64,000 nucleotides of DNA from positions 37,102-101,101 of the forward strand of contig NZ_UAUI01000015.1 in NCBI RefSeq assembly GCF_900455735.1. Direction: 5' to 3'. The translations under genes were made by a program, and so were the position numbers. This DNA comes from Rhodococcus wratislaviensis. Lineage in GTDB: Bacteria > Actinomycetota > Actinomycetes > Mycobacteriales > Mycobacteriaceae. This document shows positions 45,798 to 53,299 of the stretch, piece by piece. The notes beneath the pieces were generated by a model that was not told the DNA's origin, searched no databases, and saw only the letters and a program-made list of their open reading frames with translations. Each line of letters opens with the position of its first letter. The stretch's first letter is position 1.

Positions 45798-47018
45798 ATG
45801 ACGGATTCACGACGCCCCGATGTGTCCGCGGATCACCGCTCGGCACGGATCGCCGCAGCGGGCTCATTCGGCCTGCAGGGTTTTCTCCTCGCGGCCGTCC
45901 TCACGCAACTGCCGCAGTACCAGGACAGATTCGGGTTCGACGACACCGTCATCGTCGTCGCGGTCGTGACGGTGTCTCTCATTGCCGGGGCGGGAAGCGT
46001 CCTCGCCGAGCACCTGGCCCGCCGATTCTCCAGCCGGTCGGCCCTGCGATTCGGCCTCGCGACCATCACGGTCGCCGGCGGCGCCCTCGGTTTCAGCCCG
46101 AATACCGCGGCGTTCTTCGTCTGCCTGTCCGTGTACGGCGCCGGATTGGGCATCGTCGACGCCGCCGCCAACATGCAGGCGGTGTCGATCCAGCACGCCT
46201 ACGGCCGTTTCATCCTGTCGTCGTTCCACGCAGTGTGGAGCGTCGGCGCGATTGCGGGTGCACTCTTCGTCGCCGCCACCTCAGCCCTCGGCGTGGGCGT
46301 CGCCACCGCGCAACTGGTGGCGGCGCTCGTCGTGGCTGTCGGTCTCGCCGTCTGCGGCCCCCGGCTCCTCGTCCGCCAGGAGCCGGCGGGCACCGCCGCG
46401 CCGGCGACCGGCTTTGTGCCCGTGCCGGTTCCGATCCGCGCACTGCTCGCGCTCGGTACCGCGATGGCGTTGTTCTACGCGATCGATTTCGGTGTCGGCA
46501 ACTGGTCCGCGCTGTACGTCCGGAACGTTCTGCTCGCGGATGCCGGCACAGCTGCCCTGGCGCTGGCCGCATACCAGTGCTCGGCCCTGGTGTCGCGGCT
46601 GAGCGGCGACCACTGGGTGGCGAAGTACGGCGAGATCGCCGTAGTCCGTGCGGGTTCGGCAGTCGGTGTCGCCGGACTGACGATCGTCGTGCTCGCCCCG
46701 TCGCCGGCCGTCGCGATTGCCGGATTCCTCGTCGTGGGCCTCGGCGTGCCGGTCGTCGCTCCCCTGTGTTTCAGTGCCGCCGGGCGGCTGGCGCCCGGCG
46801 GACAGGTGGACGACGTCGTGGCGCGGATCAACCTGTTCAACTACGTGGGAACCCTCGTGGGCGGGGCGATCGTCGGCGGCGTCGCCGCGGCGACCAGCCT
46901 GCGGATCGGGTTCGTCGTCCCGCTCCTGTTCGCGGTGGGGCTCATCCTGCTCGCCCCGGCGTTCGCCCCGGACCGGGACCGCGCCAGGCAATCCGAGTGG
47001 GCCCCGGATCCCGACTGA
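45798..47018 (+). CDS. major facilitator superfamily transporter
   Basis: A 406-residue membrane protein with about 12 hydrophobic segments. The MFS loop appears as EHLARRFSSRSALRFG between helices 2 and 3, and RLSGDHWVAKYGE lies between helices 8 and 9. It resembles sugar/drug-type exporters of the FucP/YbjJ kind (GLGIVDAAANMQAVSIQHAYGR is typical of that group). The substrate is unknown. The start was chosen at ATG 45798, after the operator-like repeats. An ATG 24 bases upstream is possible. Confidence 0.88.
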   Translation: MTDSRRPDVSADHRSARIAAAGSFGLQGFLLAAVLTQLPQYQDRFGFDDTVIVVAVVTVSLIAGAGSVLAEHLARRFSSRSALRFGLATITVAGGALGFSPNTAAFFVCLSVYGAGLGIVDAAANMQAVSIQHAYGRFILSSFHAVWSVGAIAGALFVAATSALGVGVATAQLVAALVVAVGLAVCGPRLLVRQEPAGTAAPATGFVPVPVPIRALLALGTAMALFYAIDFGVGNWSALYVRNVLLADAGTAALALAAYQCSALVSRLSGDHWVAKYGEIAVVRAGSAVGVAGLTIVVLAPSPAVAIAGFLVVGLGVPVVAPLCFSAAGRLAPGGQVDDVVARINLFNYVGTLVGGAIVGGVAAATSLRIGFVVPLLFAVGLILLAPAFAPDRDRARQSEWAPDPD

Positions 47019-47040
47019 CAGCAGATGTTCTACTTAGGAC

Positions 47041-47475
47041 ATGCCGACTTGGGGATGGTTCGTGATCGCCGTGGCGATCGTCTACGTCGCGGTTCTGGTC
47101 TCGTCACGGTCCGCTCGTGGCGGCTCGCACACCCCACACGACCTGCATCCCGCATCGACCTGGCGACAACTCGACGACGCTGTCCGGGACGAGGTGAGCT
47201 GTCTGCTCGACCGGGGCAGGACGCTCGAGGCGATCAAGATTCTCGTCGCACGGGACGGGATCGGCGTGCGGCACGCGAAGGCCACGGTCGAGTACGGCCG
47301 GCTCCAGGCCCGGCCGGTCCCCGCCGGGATCCGCTCCTGCGGAGACACGGCGCCGATCGAGGGCAGGCTTCGCGACCTCAAGAGCGAGGGCAAGAACGTT
47401 GCGGCGATCACCCTGCTGCGGGACAGTACGGGAATGACACTTCGGGAAGCGAAGGACGCGGTGGATCAGCTGTGA
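47041..47475 (+). CDS. membrane-anchored protein with two L7/L12 C-terminal-like repeats
   Basis: A 144-residue protein. The N-terminal helix (WFVIAVAIVYVAVLVS) is followed by two copies of the ribosomal L7/L12 C-terminal helix-turn pattern (GRTLEAIKILVARDGIGVRH then AKATVE; NVAAITLLRDSTGMTLREAK then DAVDQL). Such repeats mediate protein contacts in L12. A membrane-bound version is not ribosomal. The function is unknown. It is coupled to the GNAT gene by a GTGA overlap. Confidence 0.75.
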   Translation: MPTWGWFVIAVAIVYVAVLVSSRSARGGSHTPHDLHPASTWRQLDDAVRDEVSCLLDRGRTLEAIKILVARDGIGVRHAKATVEYGRLQARPVPAGIRSCGDTAPIEGRLRDLKSEGKNVAAITLLRDSTGMTLREAKDAVDQL

Positions 47476-48002
47476 CTGTCGAAATAGACCCGGCGGGGAT
47501 CTGGGATTCCGAGGCGATCGCCGACGTCGCCGCGGCAACGTTCCCGCTCGCGTGCCCGCCCGGGGCGACACAGGACGACATCGCCGCCTTCATCGACGAC
47601 GTGCTGTCGGCCGAACGGTTCTCCGAGTACCTCACCGACCCGAACCGCACCGTCCTGAAGGTCACCCACGGCGGGGCGATCGTCGGCTACGCGATGCTGA
47701 TCGACGGTGAACCCGCCGATCCGGACGTCGGCAGGGTCGTGACGCTGCGACCGACCACCGAGATCAGCAAGCTGTACGTGCTGCCCGGTAATCACGGGAC
47801 CGGCGTCGCGTCCGCGCTGATGGACGCCATCGTCGAACGCGCCGTCGCCGCGGGGTTCGCCGGGCTGTGGCTCGGCGTCAATCAGGAGAATGTGCGCGCC
47901 CAGCGCTTCTACGCGAAGCACGGATTCACGCAGGTCGGAACGAAGACTTTCCTCGTCGGCACCCAGCTGCACCACGATTTCGTGATGCAGCGGGCGCTGT
48001 GA
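47472..48002 (+). CDS. GNAT-family N-acetyltransferase
   Basis: A 176-residue acetyltransferase. The acetyl-CoA site is visible in ISKLYVLPGNHGTGVASALM, and the C-terminal part as LGVNQENVRAQRFYAKHGFT. The acceptor is unknown. It starts at a GTG inside the stop of the L7/L12-like gene and is convergent with zapE. Confidence 0.88.
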   Translation: MTVEIDPAGIWDSEAIADVAAATFPLACPPGATQDDIAAFIDDVLSAERFSEYLTDPNRTVLKVTHGGAIVGYAMLIDGEPADPDVGRVVTLRPTTEISKLYVLPGNHGTGVASALMDAIVERAVAAGFAGLWLGVNQENVRAQRFYAKHGFTQVGTKTFLVGTQLHHDFVMQRAL

Positions 48003-48011
48003 CGAGCGGCG

Positions 48012-49028
48012 TCAGCTCGCGGCGACCTCGAAGCGCGACAGCGCCAGCAGGCGCGATGTGGCACGCAGGTACTTCTTCCGGTATCCACCGGCCAGCATCT
48101 CGGGAGTGAAGATCGCGTCGAGCTTGGCCCCTGCCACGGTGACCGGGATGCTCGCGTCGTACAGGCGGTCGGCGAGGACCACCAGGCGCAGCGCGACCGA
48201 CTGGTCCTCGGCGGGGTGGACGCCGTCGAGGAACACGGCCGGGATGCCCTCGACCAGCTTGTTGTAGCGGGACGGGTGCAGCGTGCTGAGGTGCTTGCAC
48301 AGCGCGTCGAAGTCGTCGAGTGTGGCGCCGGGGATGCTGTCGGCGCGCTCGGCGAGCTCCTCCGAGGAGATCGGGTCCGGGGCCGGCGGCAGGTCGCGGT
48401 GCCGGTAGTCGGGGCCGTCGACGCGGATCGTCTCGAAGATCGAGCCGAGCTTCTTGATCTCCCGCAGGAAGTCCTGTGCCGCGAATCGTCCTTCACCGAG
48501 CTGGCCGGGCAGGGTGTTCGACGTCGCCACGATGGACACGCCGCGCGCCGACAGTTCCGACAGCAGGCGGGACACCAGCATGGTGTCGCCCGGGTCGTCG
48601 AGTTCGAATTCGTCGATGCAGAGGACGCTGTGGTCGGACAGCTGCTCGACGGCCTTGTTGAAACCGAGGGCACCGACGACGTGCGTCAGCTCCACGAACG
48701 TGCCGAACGCCTTGGGCGACGGGACGCTGTGGAAGATCGAGGCCAGAAGGTGGGTCTTGCCGACGCCGAAGCCGCCGTCGAGGTAGAGACCGGCACCGGT
48801 GGCCTGCGTCTTCTTCCCGAACAGGCCGCGTCGTCCGCCGCTGCGGATCTTCACGACCTTCTTCGCGAACTCCTCGGCCGTCTGGACCGCGGCGGCCTGG
48901 CTGGGTTCTGCGGGATCGGGGATGTACGACGCGAAGCTCACCTCGTCGAACATGGCCGGGGGCACCATTTGAGCTACCAACTGATCAGCCGGTACCACGG
49001 GGCTGCGATCGACAAGACGTGCATGCAT
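48012..49028 (-). CDS. zapE: AFG1-like/ZapE AAA+ ATPase
   Basis: A 338-residue P-loop ATPase. Walker A is GGFGVGKTHLLAS, Walker B is LCIDEFELDDPGD and sensor 1 is IVATSNTLP. The N-terminal VVPADQLVAQMVPPAMFDEV and the RLPP-type C-terminus match the AFG1/ZapE family, which in E. coli acts at the division site and in mitochondria in protein quality control. The start was placed at the ATG of MHARLVDRSP. A longer frame is Cys-rich and lacks support. It is divergent from the RibD-like gene, 22 bases away. Confidence 0.92.
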   Translation of the reverse strand: MHARLVDRSPVVPADQLVAQMVPPAMFDEVSFASYIPDPAEPSQAAAVQTAEEFAKKVVKIRSGGRRGLFGKKTQATGAGLYLDGGFGVGKTHLLASIFHSVPSPKAFGTFVELTHVVGALGFNKAVEQLSDHSVLCIDEFELDDPGDTMLVSRLLSELSARGVSIVATSNTLPGQLGEGRFAAQDFLREIKKLGSIFETIRVDGPDYRHRDLPPAPDPISSEELAERADSIPGATLDDFDALCKHLSTLHPSRYNKLVEGIPAVFLDGVHPAEDQSVALRLVVLADRLYDASIPVTVAGAKLDAIFTPEMLAGGYRKKYLRATSRLLALSRFEVAAS

Positions 49029-49050
49029 ACAAGCAGGGTATCCACGTGTT

Positions 49051-49851
49051 GTGATCACCAACATGCACCGTGTACATATTGCGACATTTTTCACACCGGA
49101 CAGTCCGCCCGCCCGGGAGGAGTCCAGTGAATCGACCGCGAACGCGCTGCGCGGCCTGTATGCCTACCCGAGGGAGACCCTGCGGCCCTGGGTCCGCGTC
49201 AACTTCGTGAGCAGCATCGACGGCGCCGTCTCCGTCGACGGCGTCAGCGGAGCGCTCGGCACACCCGCGGACAGGCTGGTCTTCGAAACCCTGCGGGAGT
49301 TGGCCGACGTCGTGCTGGTCGGGGCCGGAACCGTCAGGGCGGAGAACTACGGCGGGGCGCGCGTGGGCGCGGAGGGCAGGCGACGTCGGGTGGCGTCGGG
49401 GATGCCGGAGGTCCCGCCGATCGCCGTCGTGTCGGCACGCGCCCACCTCGACCCGCATTCGCGCCTGTTCACCGACACCGAGGTGGCCCCGATCGTCGTC
49501 ACGTGCACGGACGCCGACCCGGCGCGGGTCCGGGCGCTCGCCGACGCGGGTGCGCGGATCGTGACGGCCGGCGAGGGGCAGGTCACCGGCGACGGGCTGA
49601 TCGCCGCCCTCGAGGATCTCGGACTGCGCCGGGTGCTCTGCGAGGGCGGCCCGAGCCTGTTCGGGCAGCTGACCGCGGACGACGCCGTCGACGAGGTCTG
49701 CCTGACCACGGCGCCCGTGCTCGTCGGCGGGACCGCGGGTCGTGTCGCCACCTCGCCGGGTACCCGGGTCACCGCGATGACTCCCGCGCACATCCTCACC
49801 GACACCGACGGCACCGTCCTCACCAGGTGGGTGCGGCTGCCCCGCCCGTAG
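49051..49851 (+). CDS. RibD C-terminal-type pyrimidine reductase family protein
   Basis: A 266-residue reductase-fold protein (RVNFVSSIDGAVSVDGVSGA, then VLVGAGTVRAENYGG and RVLCEGGPSLFGQL). These match the riboflavin-pathway reductase domain without the deaminase domain. The mycobacterial counterpart (Rv2671) has been reported to have dihydrofolate reductase-like activity when overexpressed. The start is a GTG, or an ATG 12 bases later. It is divergent from zapE. Confidence 0.9.
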   Translation: MITNMHRVHIATFFTPDSPPAREESSESTANALRGLYAYPRETLRPWVRVNFVSSIDGAVSVDGVSGALGTPADRLVFETLRELADVVLVGAGTVRAENYGGARVGAEGRRRRVASGMPEVPPIAVVSARAHLDPHSRLFTDTEVAPIVVTCTDADPARVRALADAGARIVTAGEGQVTGDGLIAALEDLGLRRVLCEGGPSLFGQLTADDAVDEVCLTTAPVLVGGTAGRVATSPGTRVTAMTPAHILTDTDGTVLTRWVRLPRP

Positions 49852-49874
49852 GGGAACCTGGCAGGGTGGTCGCC

Positions 49875-51431
49875 ATGCGCAGATCGGTGTTGCTCGCAAT
49901 GGTTCTCGTGGTGTGCAGCGCGTGCGGAGCCGGACCGTCCAACCGACCGCACGTGGCGGTCGAACGCGAGGGCGGCGGCAGCGAACCCACCGCGACCGAA
50001 ACCGAGAACCCCGACGCTCCCCCACCCGTGTTGCAGACCCCGAAGAACGATCTGGCGTGGACCGACTGCACGCAGAGCACCCTCGGCACCCTGGGCCCGG
50101 GAACGACACCGCCCGCCGGGCTCGTCTTCGAATGCGGCTCGTACGAGTCGGCCGTCGACGAGAGCGGCACCCTGCCCGGCTCCTTCACGATGGGCGCGAT
50201 GCGGGCGCGGCTCGCCGACACCCCGGACGGCGCGGCCCCACTGGTGCTCACGTCGGGATCGGACCGGTCGTCGACCGCGACGCTCGCAGCGCTGAGCACC
50301 GGCGGTCTGACGTCCCTGCTGTCGACGCGACCGGTGGTCGCGGTGGACCGCCGCGGCATCGCCTCCTCGCAGGAGATCGAATGCCTCACCCCGGAGCTCC
50401 GCAGCAGCCTGGCGGATCTCGGGCAGTTCGACCCGGGGACGGGTGACCAGGTCGACAAGGTGACCGCGCTGGGCCGCGACGCCACCATCGCATGCACCGA
50501 CTACCTGCAGCCGCAGGAACTCGCGTTCGACAGCACCCACGCCGCCGACGACATCGAGGAGTTGCGCCGCACCTGGGACGTCGATGCGCTCGGGATCCTC
50601 GCCACCGGCAACGGCAGTGCCGTCGCGCTCAGCTACGCCGCCAAGTACCCGGATCGGGTCGGCCGGCTGGTCCTCGACTCCCCCGCCGTCACCACCGTGG
50701 ATGCCGCGACCGCCACCGAGCAGCAGGTCGCGGGTCAGGAGGCGGCGTTCGACGCGTTCGCCCGCCAGTGCACCGCCCTGAACTGTTCCCTCGGCGCCGA
50801 CCCCCGCGCCGCGATGGCCGACGCCGTCACCCGCGCCGCGAACGGCCAGATCCCTCGCGTCTCCGCGAACGCCCTCCTGACCGCGGTGTCCGGGTCGCTC
50901 GCCGCGGCGGGCGGCGACCAGCAGGGCCGCGTCCGCGCCCTGTCCGATGCGGTGTCCGCCGCCCTCGCCGGAAACACGGCGCCGATCCTCACGGCGGTCG
51001 CGCAGGCCGAGGCAGCCTACGAGAGCGACGGCCAATTCATCACCCGATGCACGGACGGTCAGCAGTGGCCCGCACCCGACCGGGTCCGCGAACTGCAGAA
51101 ACTGTGGGGCGAGCGGTTCCCGCTCTTCGGTCCCAACGCCGCCGTCGGACTGCTCGCGTGCACTTCCTGGCCCGCGACCGCGCCGCCTGCCCTGCCCGGC
51201 GAGCTGACGCTGCCGGTCCTGGTGCTGAGCGGCACCGCCGACCCGGTCGTCGGGAACGCCGGGGTGGGGACGGTGACCGGGGCCGTGTCGAGCGTCGGCG
51301 CCGCGACGGCGACGCTGACGTGGCACGGCAGCGGTCACCCCGCCACCCATTCGGACTGCGCGCAGAAGTCGATCGTCACCTACGTCTCGGACGGCGTGCT
51401 GCCCCCGGACGGCAGCGCCTGCCCCGCCTAG
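49875..51431 (+). CDS. secreted alpha/beta-hydrolase (TAP-like), probable lipoprotein
   Basis: A 518-residue exported hydrolase corresponding in position to mycobacterial Rv2672. A signal sequence ends near VVCSACG, a non-ideal lipobox. The tripeptidyl-aminopeptidase-like domain contains VVAVDRRGIASSQEIEC, the nucleophile region GILATGNGSAVALS, SGTADPVVG for the Asp and GSGHPATHSDCAQKS for the His. The nucleophile elbow reads N-G-S-A-V instead of G-x-S-x-G, so activity should be tested rather than assumed. It has paired cysteines. Confidence 0.85.
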   Translation: MRRSVLLAMVLVVCSACGAGPSNRPHVAVEREGGGSEPTATETENPDAPPPVLQTPKNDLAWTDCTQSTLGTLGPGTTPPAGLVFECGSYESAVDESGTLPGSFTMGAMRARLADTPDGAAPLVLTSGSDRSSTATLAALSTGGLTSLLSTRPVVAVDRRGIASSQEIECLTPELRSSLADLGQFDPGTGDQVDKVTALGRDATIACTDYLQPQELAFDSTHAADDIEELRRTWDVDALGILATGNGSAVALSYAAKYPDRVGRLVLDSPAVTTVDAATATEQQVAGQEAAFDAFARQCTALNCSLGADPRAAMADAVTRAANGQIPRVSANALLTAVSGSLAAAGGDQQGRVRALSDAVSAALAGNTAPILTAVAQAEAAYESDGQFITRCTDGQQWPAPDRVRELQKLWGERFPLFGPNAAVGLLACTSWPATAPPALPGELTLPVLVLSGTADPVVGNAGVGTVTGAVSSVGAATATLTWHGSGHPATHSDCAQKSIVTYVSDGVLPPDGSACPA

Positions 51432-51465
51432 CCGACGTGTTCCGCCCGACACCCACAGGGGGTGC

Positions 51466-52803
51466 GTGACCGCACGTCAGAGCTTCTCGGTGTACCGTGC
51501 CGTGGTGTTCCTTCGACAACTCGAACCGCGCACCGGGCGGACTGCCAACGAGGTAATCAACTTCGCGCTGTGGCCGATCGCCGTCATGACTGTGCTGCAT
51601 CGAGTGGTCGTCAAGGCGGTCAACGGGTACATCACCGACGACTTCCGCCCGGTCTACAACGCTGCGCTGGCCTTCCTGAACGGGCGGCCCGTCTACACCG
51701 CCAACTTCAACTGGGTCGATCCGCATTACCTGTATCCGCCGTCCGGCACGCTGCTGATGGCGCCGATCGCGGTGATCGACCCCGAGAAGTCCCGGTGGTT
51801 GTTCATCATCGCCAACGCGATCGCCATCGTGATCGCGTTGTACCTGCTCCTGCGGCTGTTCGGGCTGGGACTGAACTCCATCGCCGCCCCGATCCTGCTG
51901 CTCGCCACGTTCTCGTCCGAGACCGTCACCAATACCCTCGTCTTCACCAACATCAACGGTCTGGTCCTGCTCGGCGAGATCGCGTTCCTCGTGTTGCTGA
52001 TGAAGCGCAAGGACATGTGGTCCGGTGTCGCCATCGGGCTGACGTTCGCGGTCAAACCGATCCTCGCCCCACTCCTGCTGCTGCCTCTGGTGCGGGGACA
52101 GTGGAAGGTGTTCGTCACCGCGATCGGAATCCCGCTGATCCTCACCGCCGTGGCGTGGCCGCTGTCCGCGGACCCGATGGACTTCGTGCGCCACACGGTG
52201 CCGTACCTGATGGAGTCGCGCGACTACTTCAACAGCGCGATCGTCGGCAACGGCAAGTACTACGGTCTCCCCACCGCCATGATCTGGACCCTGCGCGGTG
52301 TCTTCACCGCCATCGTGCTCAGCTCTCTGTGGCTGCTCTACCGCTACTACCGCCACGACGAGCTGTTCTTCGTCGTCACCACGTCCGGGGTTCTGCTGAC
52401 GGCGTCGTGGCTGCTCGGCTCGCTGGGCCAGATGTACTACTCGATGATGCTGTTCCCGCTCCTGATGTCCGTGGTGCTGAAGAATTCGGTGATGCGGAAC
52501 TGGCCGGCGTGGCTGGCCGTGTACGGGTTCATGAGTTACGACAGCTGGCTGTCGAGCCGGTTCATCGAGGCCGGCCGGACCGCCGAGTACATGAAGACCA
52601 CACTGGGGTGGAGTCTGATACTCCTCGTGATCTTCGGTGTGCTGACCGTCCGCTACGTCGCCGCACGGCGGGACGGGCGACTCGACCGGGGCATCGATCC
52701 GGCGTTCCTCGTCGAACCGGACGTGAAGACGCCCGAGGCCCCGCCGCGGGATCCGGAACCGGACGAGCAGCCGCAGGTCGAGTCGGCCGCCGCCAAGACG
52801 TAG
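51466..52803 (+). CDS. aftC: alpha-(1->3)-arabinofuranosyltransferase AftC-like (GT87/DUF2029)
   Basis: A 445-residue GT-C-type membrane glycosyltransferase with about ten helices. The first external loop has the acidic pair in YITDDFRPVYNAALAFLNGR, typical of decaprenyl-phospho-arabinose-dependent enzymes, followed by YLYPPSG. AftC introduces alpha-1,3 branches in arabinogalactan and lipoarabinomannan. Its place between the Rv2672- and MsrB-like genes matches mycobacterial Rv2673. The GTG start is at 51466. A charged tail ends the protein. Confidence 0.93.
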   Translation: MTARQSFSVYRAVVFLRQLEPRTGRTANEVINFALWPIAVMTVLHRVVVKAVNGYITDDFRPVYNAALAFLNGRPVYTANFNWVDPHYLYPPSGTLLMAPIAVIDPEKSRWLFIIANAIAIVIALYLLLRLFGLGLNSIAAPILLLATFSSETVTNTLVFTNINGLVLLGEIAFLVLLMKRKDMWSGVAIGLTFAVKPILAPLLLLPLVRGQWKVFVTAIGIPLILTAVAWPLSADPMDFVRHTVPYLMESRDYFNSAIVGNGKYYGLPTAMIWTLRGVFTAIVLSSLWLLYRYYRHDELFFVVTTSGVLLTASWLLGSLGQMYYSMMLFPLLMSVVLKNSVMRNWPAWLAVYGFMSYDSWLSSRFIEAGRTAEYMKTTLGWSLILLVIFGVLTVRYVAARRDGRLDRGIDPAFLVEPDVKTPEAPPRDPEPDEQPQVESAAAKT

Positions 52804-52861
52804 GTCGCATCCCACGCCGGGCGTCACGGCCGGAATCGGCGAAACGTATTAGCGTGGAGCC

Positions 52862-53299
52862 ATGAGTTCGCAGCAGCAGGATCCCACGCAGTCCGCCCCG
52901 AAGGTTGCTCTCTCCGACAGCGAGTGGCGCGAGAAACTGACTCCCGAGGAGTACGCGGTGCTGCGCCAGGCCGGTACCGAGCGCCCCTTCGTCGGCGAGT
53001 ACACCGACACGAAGACGGAAGGCGTCTATCACTGCCGGGCCTGTGGCGCCGAGCTGTTCCGCAGCACGGAGAAGTTCGAATCGCACTGCGGGTGGCCGTC
53101 GTTCTTCGATCCGGCCGACTCGGACGCCGTCGTCCTCCGCGAGGACACGTCGCTGGGCATGCGCCGCGTCGAGGTGGTCTGCGGGACGTGCCACAGCCAC
53201 CTGGGCCACGTCTTCGAGGGGGAGGGCTACCCCACCCCCACCGATCAGCGGTACTGCATCAATTCGATCTCGCTGACCCTGGAACCGACCGGCGAATGA
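52862..53299 (+). CDS. msrB: peptide methionine (R)-S-oxide reductase
   Basis: A 145-residue enzyme that reduces the R form of methionine sulfoxide in proteins. Zinc-binding CRACGAELF and CGTCHSHLGHVF, plus the catalytic RYCINSISL, are all present. The C-terminal 41 bases overlap the end of the convergent molybdoenzyme gene, starting just after the catalytic Cys codon. Confidence 0.96.
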   Translation: MSSQQQDPTQSAPKVALSDSEWREKLTPEEYAVLRQAGTERPFVGEYTDTKTEGVYHCRACGAELFRSTEKFESHCGWPSFFDPADSDAVVLREDTSLGMRRVEVVCGTCHSHLGHVFEGEGYPTPTDQRYCINSISLTLEPTGE

